Part shown: piece by piece, positions 8,803 to 18,408 of the stretch
Layout: every line of letters begins with the position of its first letter
Position numbering within the stretch: the stretch's first letter is position 1
NCBI RefSeq assembly: GCF_036967205.1
Contig: NZ_CP146023.1
Coordinates: 1 to 64,000, forward strand
Origin: Streptomyces sp. Q6
Lineage (GTDB): Bacteria; Actinomycetota; Actinomycetes; Streptomycetales; Streptomycetaceae
Length of the DNA stretch: 64,000 nt
Direction: 5' to 3'
Position numbers and translations under genes: made by a program
Notes under the pieces: generated by a model
Databases searched by the model: none
The model's input: only the letters and a program-made list of their open reading frames with translations
Told to the model about the DNA's origin: nothing

Positions 8803-9164
8803 TGTCTTCTCCGGTCGGACGTCATGTCGGGGGTGATGAGGCGGTCGACTGCGTCGGTGAAGTCGGCCCACACTCCGGCGAAATCGGCGAGCGCCGCGTG
8901 GCCTTCCTCGGTGAGTGTGTAGTAGCGCCGCGGAGGACCGTTCTGCGATTCGCTCCAGTCGGTCGTCACCAGCGCCTCGCGTCGCAGCCGGGACAGCAGC
9001 GGGTAGACCGTGCCCTGGCTCGTTGCCAGTGCTCCGGTGTCCGCGAGTGCTCCCAGTAGTTCCGTGCCGTAGCGCGGGCCGTCACGCAGGAGGGACAGCA
9101 CGCAGTACTCAAGGACCCCCTTGCGGAGCTGGCTTAATGTCTTGCCAGGTTCCATGCGTTGCAT
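8799..9164 (-). CDS. PadR family transcriptional regulator 1
   Basis: A 121-residue PadR winged helix: LRKGVLEYCVLSLLRDGPRY, then TSQGTVYPLLSRLRREALVT as the recognition helix and wing, and RRYYTLTEEGHAAL. The start is ATG 9164 or the nearby ATG 9155, and no clear ribosome site separates them. It overlaps the HAAS membrane gene by 4 bp. The 17-bp palindrome 15 bp upstream suggests autoregulation. Confidence 0.85.
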   Translation of the reverse strand: MQRMEPGKTLSQLRKGVLEYCVLSLLRDGPRYGTELLGALADTGALATSQGTVYPLLSRLRREALVTTDWSESQNGPPRRYYTLTEEGHAALADFAGVWADFTDAVDRLITPDMTSDRRRQ

Positions 9165-9178
9165 GATAGGTAGGCGGT

Positions 9179-9195
9179 ATCTTGCAAAGCAAGAT
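9179..9195. promoter_or_regulatory. PadR operator palindrome
   Basis: ATCTTGC-AAA-GCAAGAT is a perfect 7-3-7 palindrome placed 15 bp before the PadR start codon. This is where a dimeric autorepressor would block transcription. Confidence 0.7.
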
Positions 9196-9550
9196 TCCCC
9201 TGAGCGGTAGTCCCGAGCGCACTTCGAGGGCGGCACACCAAGGGGTGGAGAACCCGGCGGCACCCCGCTGGCTGATGTCGAGGGCCGTGCCACGGGACGG
9301 TCGGGATAGCCAGGCACCCATCCGCGCGAAGGGCGCACTTGACTTCGGACCTCGGGGTTCGCCAGCAGTAGCGGCCGGGTCGCAGCCTTGATCGGCCTCA
9401 CGGTGAGGCGTGACCACCGCCGGCCGACGGCACGCCGCAATCCCGTGCTCGGCATGCCCCCCCCGCCCGGGCGGCCCGGTGGAGGGGGGCAGTGGTGTCA
9501 GCCGCTCGCGGCGGGCGGAGCGAAGGGACCGACTGGACGCATAGTCAAGT

Positions 9551-9568
9551 CGCCGATATATATAGGCG
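9551..9568. promoter_or_regulatory. Second PadR operator palindrome
   Basis: CGCC and GGCG flank an ATATATAT core (one mismatched pair) 2 bp upstream of the second PadR start. The AT-only core in a GC-rich genome is notable and probably overlaps the promoter -10 region. Confidence 0.55.
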
Positions 9569-9570
9569 TC

Positions 9571-9930
9571 ATGAGTGACAGTGATCGTTCTCAACCGATG
9601 CGGGAGCCCACGCTGCTCCTGATCGCCGCGCTGGCCGACGCGCCCCGGCACGGCTACGCCCTGATCGGTGAGGTGGCGCGCATTTCCGGCGGGCGGGTCA
9701 CCCTCCGGGCGGGCACCCTTTACGGCGCCCTGGACCGGCTGCTGCACCAGGGGCTGGTACGCGTGGACCGCGAAGAAGTCGTCGACGGACGGGCCCGCCG
9801 TACCTACGCCCTGACCGACGCCGGACGTGCAGCGCTCGACGTCGAGGTACAACGCATGGAAGCGATCACACGGGAAGCGCGCCGCAGGATGGGATCCCCG
9901 ACGGCCGGCCCCGTGGGAGCGACCGCATGA
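9571..9930 (+). CDS. PadR family transcriptional regulator 2
   Basis: A 119-residue PadR winged helix: REPTLLLIAALADAPRHGYA, then RAGTLYGALDRLLHQGLV and GRARRTYALTDAGRAAL. ATG 9571 (MSDSDRSQPM) was chosen over the long upstream extension. Its stop overlaps the next membrane gene (ATGA). It is oriented away from PadR 1, giving two independent PadR/membrane modules side by side. Confidence 0.85.
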   Translation: MSDSDRSQPMREPTLLLIAALADAPRHGYALIGEVARISGGRVTLRAGTLYGALDRLLHQGLVRVDREEVVDGRARRTYALTDAGRAALDVEVQRMEAITREARRRMGSPTAGPVGATA

Positions 9931-10847
9931 ACACACGTCTTGTGCAGTGGGCCGTCAAGACCCACCCGGCCCGCTACCGCGCCGAACTGGGGACGGAGCT
10001 GGAGGACACCGCCCTGGCCGCAGCCGCCGGCCGCGGATTCACCGCCATCGTTTCGGAGGCGGCTTCTCTCGCCGTACACGGCCTCCGGCTGCGGACGGGG
10101 CTCAGCTCCGACCGTTCGCCCGGGCGGATCCTGGCCGCCTCCGCGCCCGCGGCTCTGGCTTTGAGCATCGCCGGTCAGTCGGCCGATCGAGTCCTGCAGG
10201 CGAACATGTTCCAACGCGCCATGTCCTGGGACCAGATGAATCAGGCTTTCGGCACCCTGCCGGCCCTCGCGGGCGTGGCCCTGGCCGCCCTGGCCCTGGC
10301 CGCCCTCCTTCTGGGTCGGGTGTCGGCCGGCAGGATGCTGGCCTCCGCCGCCGCTGTCCTCGCAGTGGTGGCGGCGGTCACCTCCGCCTCGTACTGGGCC
10401 GAGCGCACCGGCATGGTCGCCCTTCCCCTGGTCGGCATGGGCGGCCCCCTGCTGGTCTGCGCCTTGTTGTGGCTCGCACCTCTGCGGCTCCTGCCGACGC
10501 CCGGCAATCGCACCGCGTGGCTGACCGCTGCCGCGGGAGTGCTGGCGTTCGCCGTGTTGTGCGAGATACCCGGAGCGAGCACGTGGGCCGTGGCAGACCT
10601 CGCCCTGCTGTTTGCCGGCGCGGCTGCCGTCCGCCGGACCCGGAGGGCAGCCATGATCGGGCTGGTCGCCCTGGCACCTTTGTATCCCCCTGCCCTGAAC
10701 CGTCTGTGGGAGGACTCTTCGGCGTTCGCCTCCCGCCTGGAGGCGGGACTGGTGGCGTCAGTCGTGACGGCGTTCGCGCTGGCTGTCGTCACCTACTTCA
10801 CCCGCTCCCGCCGCCCGGCCGGAGGGGACCGCGACCCGGCCCTCTGA
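9927..10847 (+). CDS. Multi-pass membrane protein paired with PadR 2
   Basis: A 306-residue protein. An N-terminal cytosolic part (THPARYRAELGTELEDTALA, typical of PadR-linked membrane proteins) precedes about eight hydrophobic helices (e.g. LAGVALAALALAALLLG and MVALPLVGMGGPLLVCALLW). Coupling by the ATGA overlap shows it is co-expressed with PadR 2. Function unknown; a membrane or stress sensor role is inferred from context. Confidence 0.75.
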   Translation: MNTRLVQWAVKTHPARYRAELGTELEDTALAAAAGRGFTAIVSEAASLAVHGLRLRTGLSSDRSPGRILAASAPAALALSIAGQSADRVLQANMFQRAMSWDQMNQAFGTLPALAGVALAALALAALLLGRVSAGRMLASAAAVLAVVAAVTSASYWAERTGMVALPLVGMGGPLLVCALLWLAPLRLLPTPGNRTAWLTAAAGVLAFAVLCEIPGASTWAVADLALLFAGAAAVRRTRRAAMIGLVALAPLYPPALNRLWEDSSAFASRLEAGLVASVVTAFALAVVTYFTRSRRPAGGDRDPAL

Positions 10848-11386
10848 CGGAGTTTGCGCCCAGGGTGCCACTCGGCCCAACCCGCCACGGCCCCTGAGCA
10901 CACTCGTCACGGCGGCCGTCTGTGTTGGCTGCGCGACCACCTGGGGCACCTCACCCGTGACAAGAGTGCGGCCCGAAGCAGTCGGCGGAGTACGACCTCT
11001 TCCACGGCCTCTCAGTCGACCCAACTGCCGCGTCCAGGGGCACTTTCGGCGACTTCACGTGCGACTCGGAGAGCTCGACGGAACGGAGTGCGACCAGCGC
11101 AGACTGATCTCATGCCTGCGGCCGTTGCGCTCCCGAGCGCATCGGTGCCGTTCTGGCAGGTGGAGTCGGGTTGCCCGGTGACCGCATGGGTCATCAACGG
11201 GTCGCTGTGGGCGGGGTTGCGGGGGCAAGGGGGTAATGAGCGTGACGGTCTTCCCGGGCGGGACGTGACGTTGCCGGTCGCGCGACCCTCTTGGCGCGCG
11301 CCGAGGGAGCGGATCATGGCCGCTGTTCGCCGGACAGCGCGCGCCGTCCACTCATTTTTGCCCTTTTGCAGCTTGAATCTGACGAT
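10848..11386. other. Long intergenic region
   Basis: 539 bp between the PadR 2 module and the alkyl sulfatase gene. I see no credible gene. The 3' end holds a relatively AT-rich stretch (about 11345-11386) that is the likely promoter of the alkyl sulfatase. Confidence 0.45.
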
Positions 11387-13279
11387 ATGACTCCTACTTC
11401 TCAGGGTGCGCAGTCGTCCATCGCCAGGCAGCAGGCGGACCTCAGGGATCGCCTGCCGTTCTCCGACCGGCAGGATTTCGAGGACGCGGCGCGGGGGCTG
11501 ATCGCCCGTCGCGTTCCGAGTGCCGTCACCAGTGAGGACGGGCGGGTCGTGTGGGACAACGACACGTACGCCTTCCTCAAGGGCGAGGCTCCCGACACGG
11601 TGAACCCGAGCTTGTGGCGCCAGTCGCAGCTGGTCGCCGAGCAGGGGCTGTTCGAGGTGGTCGAGGGCATCTACCAGGTGCGTGGCCTGGATCTGTCGAA
11701 CATCACGTTCGTTGAGGGCACCACCGGCGTGATCGTGATCGACCCGCTGATCTCCACCGAGACCGCCGCGGCGGCACTGGCCCTTTACCGCGAGCACCGC
11801 GGCGAGCGCCCGGTCACCGGAATCGTCTACACCCACTCGCACGTCGACCACTTCGGCGGCGTCAAGGGCGTCACCACCCAGGAGGACGTGGATGCCGGGC
11901 ACGTCCCGGTCCTCGCGCCGGAGGGCTTCACCGAGCACGCCGTCGCCGAGAACGTGTACGCGGGCACCGCCATGGGCCGCCGGGCCGCCTACATGTACGG
12001 CGCCGCGCTCGCCCGGGGCCCGCAGGGCGCGGTCGGCGCCGGGCTCGGCCAGACGACCTCGACCGGCACGGTGACCCTGATCCCGCCGACCCTGGAGATC
12101 ACAGCGACGGGCCAGGAGGAGACCGTCGACGGGGTGCGCATGGTCTTCCAGATGGCACCCAACACCGAAGCGCCGGCCGAACTCCTGATCCACTTCCCCG
12201 ACTTCCGCGCCCTGTGCACGGCCGAGGACGCCACCCACACCCTGCACAACCTGCTGACCCTGCGCGGCGCGGTGGTCCGCGACCCGCACGCCTGGTCGCA
12301 CGCGCTCACCGAGGCGGTCGATCTGTTCGGCGAGACCACGGACGTGGCGTTCGCCTCGCACCACTGGCCGACCTGGGGCAAGGAGCGCGTCGTGGCGTTC
12401 CTGGAGATCCAGCGCGACCTGTACGGCTATCTCCACGACCAGTCACTACGCCTGATCAACAAGGGCTGGACCGGCACCGAGATCGCCGAGTACCTGAAGC
12501 TGCCGCCGGCCCTGGAGAACGCCTGGAACACGCACGGCTACTACGGCTCGGTCAGCCACAACCTCAAGGCGCTCTACCAGCGCTACATGGGCTGGTTCGA
12601 CGGCAACCCGGCTCACCTGTGGCAGCACCCGCCCGTCGAGGCGGGCAGGCGCTACGTCGAGTTCATGGGCGGCGCCGACGCGGTGGTGGACAAGGCGCGC
12701 GGCTCGTTCGAGGCGGGCGACTTCCGCTGGGCGGCCGAGGTGCTCAGTCACGTCGTCTTCGCCCAGCCCGACCACGCGGCGGCCCGCGAACTGCTCGCCG
12801 ACACCTTCGAACAGCTCGGCTACGGCGCCGAGAACGGCACCTGGCGCAACTTCTATCTCTCCGGCACCACCGAACTGCGCGAGGGCCAGTTCGGCACCCC
12901 CACCGTCACGGCATCGGCCGACATCGTCGCCAACCTCACCCCCACGATGCTCTTCGACGCCATCTCCATCCAGGTCGACGGACCCAAGGCCTGGGACGAG
13001 GACCTCACGATCGACGTCCACCTCACCGACGCCGACGAGCGCTACCGTCTGCGCCTGGTCAACGGGGTCCTCAGTTATACCGCCGCATCCCAGAAGACGG
13101 CCGCCGACGTCACGCTCACCAGCACGGTCCGCGCCCTGTCCGAACTGGCCGTCACCGGGCTGACGCCGGAGGGCCTTGACCGGGCGGGTGTCCAGGTCGA
13201 GGGAGACGCGTCGGCACTGCACCGGCTCACCGCCGTACTCGACCCCGGCGACCAGGACTTCCCCATCGTCACCCCCTGA
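11387..13279 (+). CDS. Alkyl sulfatase, MBL fold (SdsA type)
   Basis: A 630-residue enzyme of the SDS-hydrolase (class III alkylsulfatase) family. Parts in order: a metallo-beta-lactamase domain with the Zn motif THSHVDHFGG (residues about 147-156); the dimerisation domain beginning near HHWPTWG; and a C-terminal SCP2-like domain (from about residue 520) that binds aliphatic chains. It cleaves alkyl sulfates such as dodecyl sulfate to alcohol and sulfate. No signal peptide is visible, so it is probably cytosolic, unlike Pseudomonas SdsA1. ATG 11387 gives the family length. A decayed SulP-type transporter follows, a plausible former sulfate-handling partner. Confidence 0.9.
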   Translation: MTPTSQGAQSSIARQQADLRDRLPFSDRQDFEDAARGLIARRVPSAVTSEDGRVVWDNDTYAFLKGEAPDTVNPSLWRQSQLVAEQGLFEVVEGIYQVRGLDLSNITFVEGTTGVIVIDPLISTETAAAALALYREHRGERPVTGIVYTHSHVDHFGGVKGVTTQEDVDAGHVPVLAPEGFTEHAVAENVYAGTAMGRRAAYMYGAALARGPQGAVGAGLGQTTSTGTVTLIPPTLEITATGQEETVDGVRMVFQMAPNTEAPAELLIHFPDFRALCTAEDATHTLHNLLTLRGAVVRDPHAWSHALTEAVDLFGETTDVAFASHHWPTWGKERVVAFLEIQRDLYGYLHDQSLRLINKGWTGTEIAEYLKLPPALENAWNTHGYYGSVSHNLKALYQRYMGWFDGNPAHLWQHPPVEAGRRYVEFMGGADAVVDKARGSFEAGDFRWAAEVLSHVVFAQPDHAAARELLADTFEQLGYGAENGTWRNFYLSGTTELREGQFGTPTVTASADIVANLTPTMLFDAISIQVDGPKAWDEDLTIDVHLTDADERYRLRLVNGVLSYTAASQKTAADVTLTSTVRALSELAVTGLTPEGLDRAGVQVEGDASALHRLTAVLDPGDQDFPIVTP

Positions 13280-13376
13280 ACCACAGCCTCCGGGGCGTCC
13301 ACATCACGTCGCCGCCGAGCTCATGTGCGCACGGCGCGGCGGCGACGCACACACTTGCATCACGCGGAGAGCGCCC

Positions 13377-15070
13377 ATGGCCGACAGCCCACCAGCCGAG
13401 AGCGCCCCCGAGCCTGCCGGGAGTGTGCCATCGCCGAGCACCGCAGGCGGCCTCGGCCGACCGACACCGCGCGACATCGTGTCAGGCTTCTCCTGAGGGC
13501 ATGGCCCACGCCGGCATCGGGTGGATTCGCCGCGCCGCTCGGCCTGTGGTCCGGCGCCGTCCCCACCGTCGTCGGCTCGGTGTTCGCCCGCACCGCTTTG
13601 ATGGTCACCACGCTCACCAGCGCGATCGCCCTGTCGTCGCGCAGCGTGCTGACCGCCGCGGGTCTCGACCCCGGTGACCTCGGAGCCCTGGCCGCGCTCA
13701 CGGTCCTCGTCGGCGTGATCATGCTTGCCATGGGGCTGCTGAAGCTCGGCTCGGTGCTGTCGTTCGTGTCGACGGCCGTGATGACCGGCTTCACCACCGG
13801 GATCACGCTGCAGATCGTCACCGGCGTCCTCAAGGACGCCACCGGCTACACGCCCACCCCGCACAACACCCTCGCCAAGGTCGTCGACTCCCTTGTCCAC
13901 ATCGGCGACGGGGACGGCACCACTGTGCTGGTCGCCGTCGCGACCCTGGCCGCCTGGGCCGCCTTTCGCGCCGTCAGAAGGCTGGAGTCGTACGCAACGC
14001 TCCTTGCCCTGCTCGCCGTGACCCTGGTCTGCCTGATCACGGGCCGGACGTGGAACTGGTCAAGGACATCGCGGCGATCCCCCGCGCGTTGCCGCCGTGC
14101 TCCCTGCCCGACCTCGAATCCGTTCCCGAACTTGCGGCAGGCGCCTTCGCCATCGCGCTGGTCGCGCTCGCCCAGGCCGCCGGGATCAGCGCCGCCGGTC
14201 GCCAACCCGGACGGCACCCGCCCTGATGCGTCCAGGGACTTCACCGCCCAAGGCCTCGCCAACATCGCCGGAGGCTTCTTCCCGGCCCTGCCCACCGGCG
14301 GCTCCCTCTCCCCTACCGGACTCGGCACCAGCGCGGGCGCGCAGAGCCGCTGGTCCAGGATCTTCGCCGGCGTTTAGCTCGCCGTCCTCGTCCTTGTCGT
14401 CGGGCCGTACGCGGGGCAGATCCCGATGGCTGTCATCGGCGGGCTGCTCCTGGTCATCGGCGGCGAGCTGATCGCGGGGCGAGTCGGTGACATCGTCCTG
14501 GTTCTGCGCACCTCGTGGCTGTCGGCGGCCGCCACGATCCTGACGTTCCTGGCCACCACCCAACTGGCCCTGCAGTACGCGATCTTCCTTGGTGCCGGTC
14601 TGTCGATCCTCCTGCACGCGGTCGCCGAATCCCGGCGCGGCCGCCTGGCCCAGCTCATCCCGGACGGCGATGGCCCCTGGCACACCGGCTCGCTGAACCC
14701 CCGCCGGAAGTCCCCAGCGGGCGCACCACCGTTCTGCACTATGCCGGCGGCGGCTTCTTCGCCGAGGTGAACCGCCTCGCGGACGAGTGGCCCGACCCTC
14801 ACGGCGCCCACCACGCGGCGATCGCCCTGTCCCTACGCGGATCAGCCGGCATCCCGTCCGCGACGTTCCTCAAGGCCCACGAGCGTGCCTGCCTTCGCCT
14901 GCGCGAACAAGGTGTCCACCTCATCCTGTGCGGCGTCCCGCGTCCCGCGGCCCATGTACGACTTGCTCGAACGCTCCGAAATCCTTGAGGTCCTCGGCGC
15001 GAACGCGGTCTTCATCGAGACCGAACAGCTCAGGGCGTCCCTGACCGCGGCCTACACGGAGGCCGAACGA
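13377..15070 (+). pseudogene. SulP-type anion transporter with STAS domain, decayed
   Basis: The start ATG 13377 opens a short frame (MADSPPAESAPEPAG to TPRDIVSGFS) that ends in TGA. Another frame carries the transporter helices (LMVTTLTSAIALSSRSVL, VLSFVSTAVMTGFTTGITLQ) until about 14040. Later pieces in other frames give GGFFPALPTGGSLSPTGLG, AVIGGLLLVIGGELIAGRV and a STAS-like C-terminus (VFIETEQLRASLTAAYTEAE). At least four frame changes and an in-frame TAG near 14375 show it is dead. It follows the alkyl sulfatase in the same direction. Confidence 0.8.
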
Positions 15071-15071
15071 C

Positions 15072-15180
15072 CATCGAGAGGTGATCGATGCCATCGCCTG
15101 GAGGTTTCAGACCGGGGCGCAGTGGGTGCAGTTGCCGGAGAAGTACGGCAACTGGCGGGGCGTCTTGGCGCTGCGGGCTG
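15072..15180 (+). pseudogene. IS5-type transposase N-terminal remnant
   Basis: REVIDAIAWRFQTGAQWVQL then PEKYGNWRGV is the N-terminal substrate-free segment of an IS5-type transposase. It abuts the end of the SulP pseudogene and has no catalytic part. Confidence 0.6.
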
Positions 15181-15230
15181 TGGCGCAATCACCAACTGCT
15201 GTACCCGAGAACGACATCGAGGGGCGGTGG

Positions 15231-15611
15231 TCAGCGGTGCGCTGCCGCCAGGGTTGCGGTAACGACTGCGGGTTCGCTTCCGGTGAGGTCGGCGATGCGG
15301 GCGACGGTGAGGTGGAGTCGTTCGTGAAGCAGGAGGGTGTCTTGCTGAGGGTTGCTGCTCGTTCCGGTGCGAACGGTGACGAAGTGGGTGTGCAGGTCCC
15401 AGGCGTAGGCGGCGGGGTTGGGCTCCGTGACGGCCCGGGGCCAGTCCGCAGCGATGAGGGCGAAGGTGTGCGCGACGGCGATGCGCGCCTCGTCCGCGGG
15501 CAGGTGCGCTGCGGCGTAGGCGAGGTATCCGGGCTGCTGGAGTTCGTAGAAGGCGAGGAAGGCGTCGGACAGCATCTTCACTGCAGGCCTGGCGGGGTCA
15601 CGGCGGGGCAT
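15231..15611 (-). CDS. Small sigma-factor-like helix-turn-helix protein
   Basis: A 126-residue protein, start ATG 15611 with GGAAGGAGA 9 bp upstream. The C-terminal part (LTVARIADLTGSEPAVVTAT) looks like a region-4-type helix-turn-helix. The N-terminal part (LSDAFLAFYELQQPGYLAYA) resembles the small sigma-70-like proteins found beside XRE regulators in Streptomyces. It has no complete region 2, so it is unlikely to be a full sigma factor. It lies 52 bp downstream of the XRE gene in the same direction, probably as one operon. Confidence 0.6.
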   Translation of the reverse strand: MPRRDPARPAVKMLSDAFLAFYELQQPGYLAYAAAHLPADEARIAVAHTFALIAADWPRAVTEPNPAAYAWDLHTHFVTVRTGTSSNPQQDTLLLHERLHLTVARIADLTGSEPAVVTATLAAAHR

Positions 15612-15663
15612 GCGCGGACGTCTCCTTCCCTGGCGTCGGGGCACGGCCGGTGTTCTATGGCGT

Positions 15664-16674
15664 TCAGCCGAAGGCCTCGGCGAGGGCGCTGCTGGTCCCG
15701 ACGCTTTCGCAGCCGGGGGTGTTGGATGCGTGGGCGGCGGAGGCGGTGCGCCACAGCGGCTGAAGGTCCTCGGCGGAGCAGGACAGGGTGCGGGCGAGCA
15801 GGCGGACGGTCTCCCAGGAGGGCACGCCGGGCCCGGTGAAGCTCATCTGCAGGTGTCGTTCGGTGAGTTCGGGGCGGCCCGCCTTGAGGAGGTCGGCGTC
15901 GGCGGGGTTGCCGACCGCCAGGCGCAGGGCGCACAGGTGGTCGCGCAAGTACTGGACCGGGTCGGTGCCCACGGGCGGGGAGGTGGCGAAGGCAGCGTTC
16001 CACAGGGGGCGCAGCAGGTCGGGCTCGCGGCCGCACAGTTCGGTCATTTTGGTGACGTAGCGCCAGGACAGGGTGCGCTCGCCGGACAGGAGCCGGGAGA
16101 CGTAGGAGGGGGTGAAGCCCATTTGCTGGGCGAGTGCCTTCTGGGTGAGGGCGTTCTTGCGCAGGAGGAAGGACAGGGCGGCGAGCAGCCGGCGGTAGTC
16201 CTGTGGGGAGGCTGCCTGGTCGCGGCGGCGCGAGCCGGGTCCTTGGCCGGCTGCCGGGCGGGTGCGGTGGCTCAGGCGTTGCTCGGTGAGGGCGGGGTGG
16301 TGTTTTTTGCGCAGCCGCTCCAGGCTGAGTCCGATGGCCGCAGCGAGTTGTTCGGGAGACTCCCCGCGGCTGCGGCCGCGGCCGACCGCTGCGCTTTCGA
16401 GGTCGTCCATGAGGCGCTGGACCAGTGCTTTGAACGTCATCACCTGTTGGGTGGGGGCGTCGGAGAAGACGGTGTCGCGGAGTTCGACAACCGTCTGGAA
16501 GAGGTCTTCGGCGATGTCGTAGGAGTGCTCGCGGTAGAAGACCTCCCCGCTGGGAGGGTCGGGCGGCTGGCTGCGGTGCGGTGTGGGCGGCGGAGCGGTT
16601 TGGCGGCCTGCCCTGGCGGGTCGGTCGGCGGGGCCGTGGGCGGGAAGGGGTGCGGACAGGGTTTCGGAAGCCAT
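15664..16674 (-). CDS. XRE-type helix-turn-helix regulator
   Basis: A 336-residue protein. The N-terminal ~45 residues are Pro/Ala-rich and probably disordered. A helical region follows, then a central HTH (LTQKALAQQMGFTPSYVSRL, then LSGERTLSWRYVTKM, residues about 175-210) and a C-terminal helical part with LRDHLCALRLAVGN and VRLLARTLSCSAEDLQPLW, which looks like a second HTH-like repeat. ATG 16674 was chosen with GAGGGA upstream. It is likely co-transcribed with 15231-15611. Ligand and targets unknown. Confidence 0.75.
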   Translation of the reverse strand: MASETLSAPLPAHGPADRPARAGRQTAPPPTPHRSQPPDPPSGEVFYREHSYDIAEDLFQTVVELRDTVFSDAPTQQVMTFKALVQRLMDDLESAAVGRGRSRGESPEQLAAAIGLSLERLRKKHHPALTEQRLSHRTRPAAGQGPGSRRRDQAASPQDYRRLLAALSFLLRKNALTQKALAQQMGFTPSYVSRLLSGERTLSWRYVTKMTELCGREPDLLRPLWNAAFATSPPVGTDPVQYLRDHLCALRLAVGNPADADLLKAGRPELTERHLQMSFTGPGVPSWETVRLLARTLSCSAEDLQPLWRTASAAHASNTPGCESVGTSSALAEAFG

Positions 16675-16832
16675 TGCGAGTGGTCCCTCGTTTCGGGATG
16701 CCGCGGGTTGTCGGCTGGGCGAGCGTGCCCGTTCGTGGGGTATGCGGATGCGGAGGCGTGGGGACGGCCGGGGCCAGGCCCGCGGGCCGTCCCCACGTTG
16801 CAGTGCGGCCGGCCGTGGCCCGCCGTGCACGG

Positions 16833-17018
16833 TCAGCGCAGCTGAATGCGCCGGTAGACGGCGTAGGAGCCGCGTGCGGCGGTCATCGCCATGGCAACGG
16901 CAGCGCAGGTTGGGTAGTCAACTCGTCCGGTGGCCAGGGTCCATGGGGCCAGGAGCAGGGCGATAAGCGTGTTGGCGCGCACGATGACTGCGATGGCAAC
17001 CCACTGAGGCTCTTCCAA
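16833..17018 (-). pseudogene. 5'-truncated small membrane protein
   Basis: The frame encodes about 61 residues with two hydrophobic stretches (VAIAVIVRANTLIALLLAPW, then YPTCAAVAMAMTAARGSYAV) and a basic tail. The only possible start (TTG 17018) falls inside the terminal repeat of the IS remnant beginning at 17011. An insertion therefore most likely removed the 5' end of a larger gene. Confidence 0.45.
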
Positions 17019-17365
17019 CCTGTCGAGTGCGACGGTGAGTTGGACGGCTCTGCAGAACGACGAAGCTCCTGATAGACGAGTTGTCGACCAGGATCAACCG
17101 TCGCTCCAGGAGCTGCGTGTGCTTGCCTACCCGTCGGCCATCGATCTGTCCACCGCGCACCTGCGCCACCTGAGCCGGGAGCTCGCGGCACGACGCCAGC
17201 AGACAGGCAGCCGGTGGCGACGGCTGGCTCCCCGACGTCAGGCCCTGCTTGCCCTGGCCCATCTGCGGTGCGGCGACACGTATGCGCAGCTCGAGGCGAT
17301 GGCGACAGCCCGCACGCAGGCGTACGTGATCCTGGACGGCACCGTACTGGGAAGTTCTTGAGTTA
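17011..17365 (+). pseudogene. Remnant of IS5-superfamily element (IS112-like), N-terminal part
   Basis: The left end CTTCCAACCTGTCGAG (about 17012) is followed by a frame encoding VLAYPSAIDLSTAHLRHLSR, then RRLAPRRQALLALAHLRCGD and TYAQL. This then jumps to QAYVILDGTVL, where the related remnant at 23396 has KAFVILDGTLL. An internal deletion removed about 35 residues and the catalytic half is absent. Confidence 0.65.
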
Positions 17366-17426
17366 CTGACTCTTTCCGCTTGGTGTCGGGGCTGACGGCG
17401 GATGATCCCTGCGGTACGTCGTTGGT

Positions 17427-17530
17427 ATGCGGTACGCGCAGGGCGGCGGGCTGACCGCCGCGGAACGGAAGAAGCCAGAGCAGATCAGGTGTGAGGCTGC
17501 TGAGTGCTTTGCGCGGGGCGAGCTGACGGT
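17427..17530 (+). pseudogene. IS630-type transposase N-terminal remnant
   Basis: MRYAQGGGLTAAERKKPEQI, then RCEAAECFARGE, matches the opening of IS630 transposases (helix-turn-helix leader). It is cut off by the IS3 fragment that follows on the other strand, so this copy is a target of a later insertion. Confidence 0.6.
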
Positions 17531-17980
17531 CGAACAGCGCATTCGCACGGACGGCTTCCTCAAACTCCGCATCGGTGACCGGCCTCTCCAGCCAGCGGTA
17601 GTAGGGCTGTCGGGCGAGCTTGAGGACCCGGCACGTGGCCGTGACGGGAACTCCGCCGGCGGCAAGCTCTTTCACGAGCGGGTAGATCCTTTTCCCGGAA
17701 GATGCGCCTGCGACAGATAGGCCGCAGCCCGGCGCAGGACCTCATTCTCCTGCTCCAGCAGCTTGATCCGCCGACGTGCCTCCCGCAGTTCCGCGCTCTC
17801 CTGGCCGGTCGTTCCGGGCCTGGTCCCGTCGTCGATGTCTGCCCGGCGCATCCACTTCCACAGCGTCATCGCATGGACCCCGAAGTCGGCGGCCACCTGC
17901 TCGACCGTCACACCCGGGCCACGGTTCCTCGCGATCCGCACGACGTCCTCGCGGAACTCTTTCGGATAAGGCTTGGGCAC
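17531..17980 (-). mobile_element. IS3-type remnant: orfA plus truncated orfB
   Basis: OrfA (17672-17980, GTG start, VPKPYPKEFREDVVRIARNR) is complete: an HTH_Tnp_1 domain, VEQVAADFGVHAMTLWKWMR, and a leucine zipper (LREARRRIKLLEQENEVLRR). OrfB starts at 17675, overlapping OrfA by 4 bp (MKELAAGGVPVTATCRVLKL), and breaks after about 45 residues. The DDE core is missing, so the element cannot move by itself. It interrupts the IS630 remnant at 17427. Confidence 0.75.
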
Positions 17981-18013
17981 AGCGACATCCTTCCCACCCA
18001 CCCCACAGGGCAA

Positions 18014-18408
18014 GCCAGTTCAGATGTCACCCGATCGTGCAGCAGACCCAATTGTCGACCCGCGCCTGTGACCTGCTGGAAGAGCGCGGGATGTGAAGGA
18101 GGCCAGAGGCTACCTCGCGGGCGGGGCGTGGCGGCCCAGAGTTCGTGCCGTTCGGGCGGGCCTCCGGGCAGCGAGGGCATGGCGGTCGGCCCTCATCGAA
18201 CCACGCTCGTGACCACCGGCTCCATGTGGACGCCCGGCCCGCTCCCCACGGCCGGCGGGGCCAGTTGAGGCGCGTGGGAGCGGCCGTTGCGGCGCACGCG
18301 GTGAAGAGTGACCGGCGTGGGTGCTCCCGGAGTTATCCACACCTTCGTCTCCCACCCTGCGCCAGCGACGGATACCCCCGATGACGAAACAGCGGTCGTG
18401 GCATCTGT
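18014..18408. other. Gap with no recognised gene
   Basis: About 395 bp between the IS3 remnant and the SDR pseudogene. Several short frames are open but none shows a family motif. Confidence 0.4.

Noticed and set aside
12214-13222. Large alternative frames inside the alkyl sulfatase gene, both strands
   Set aside because: Composition is that of shifted codons (Arg/Pro/Ala-rich), with no motifs. The sulfatase frame explains the region completely.
15231-15611. Full ECF sigma factor
   Set aside because: Only 126 residues with a region-4-like helix-turn-helix; no convincing region 2.
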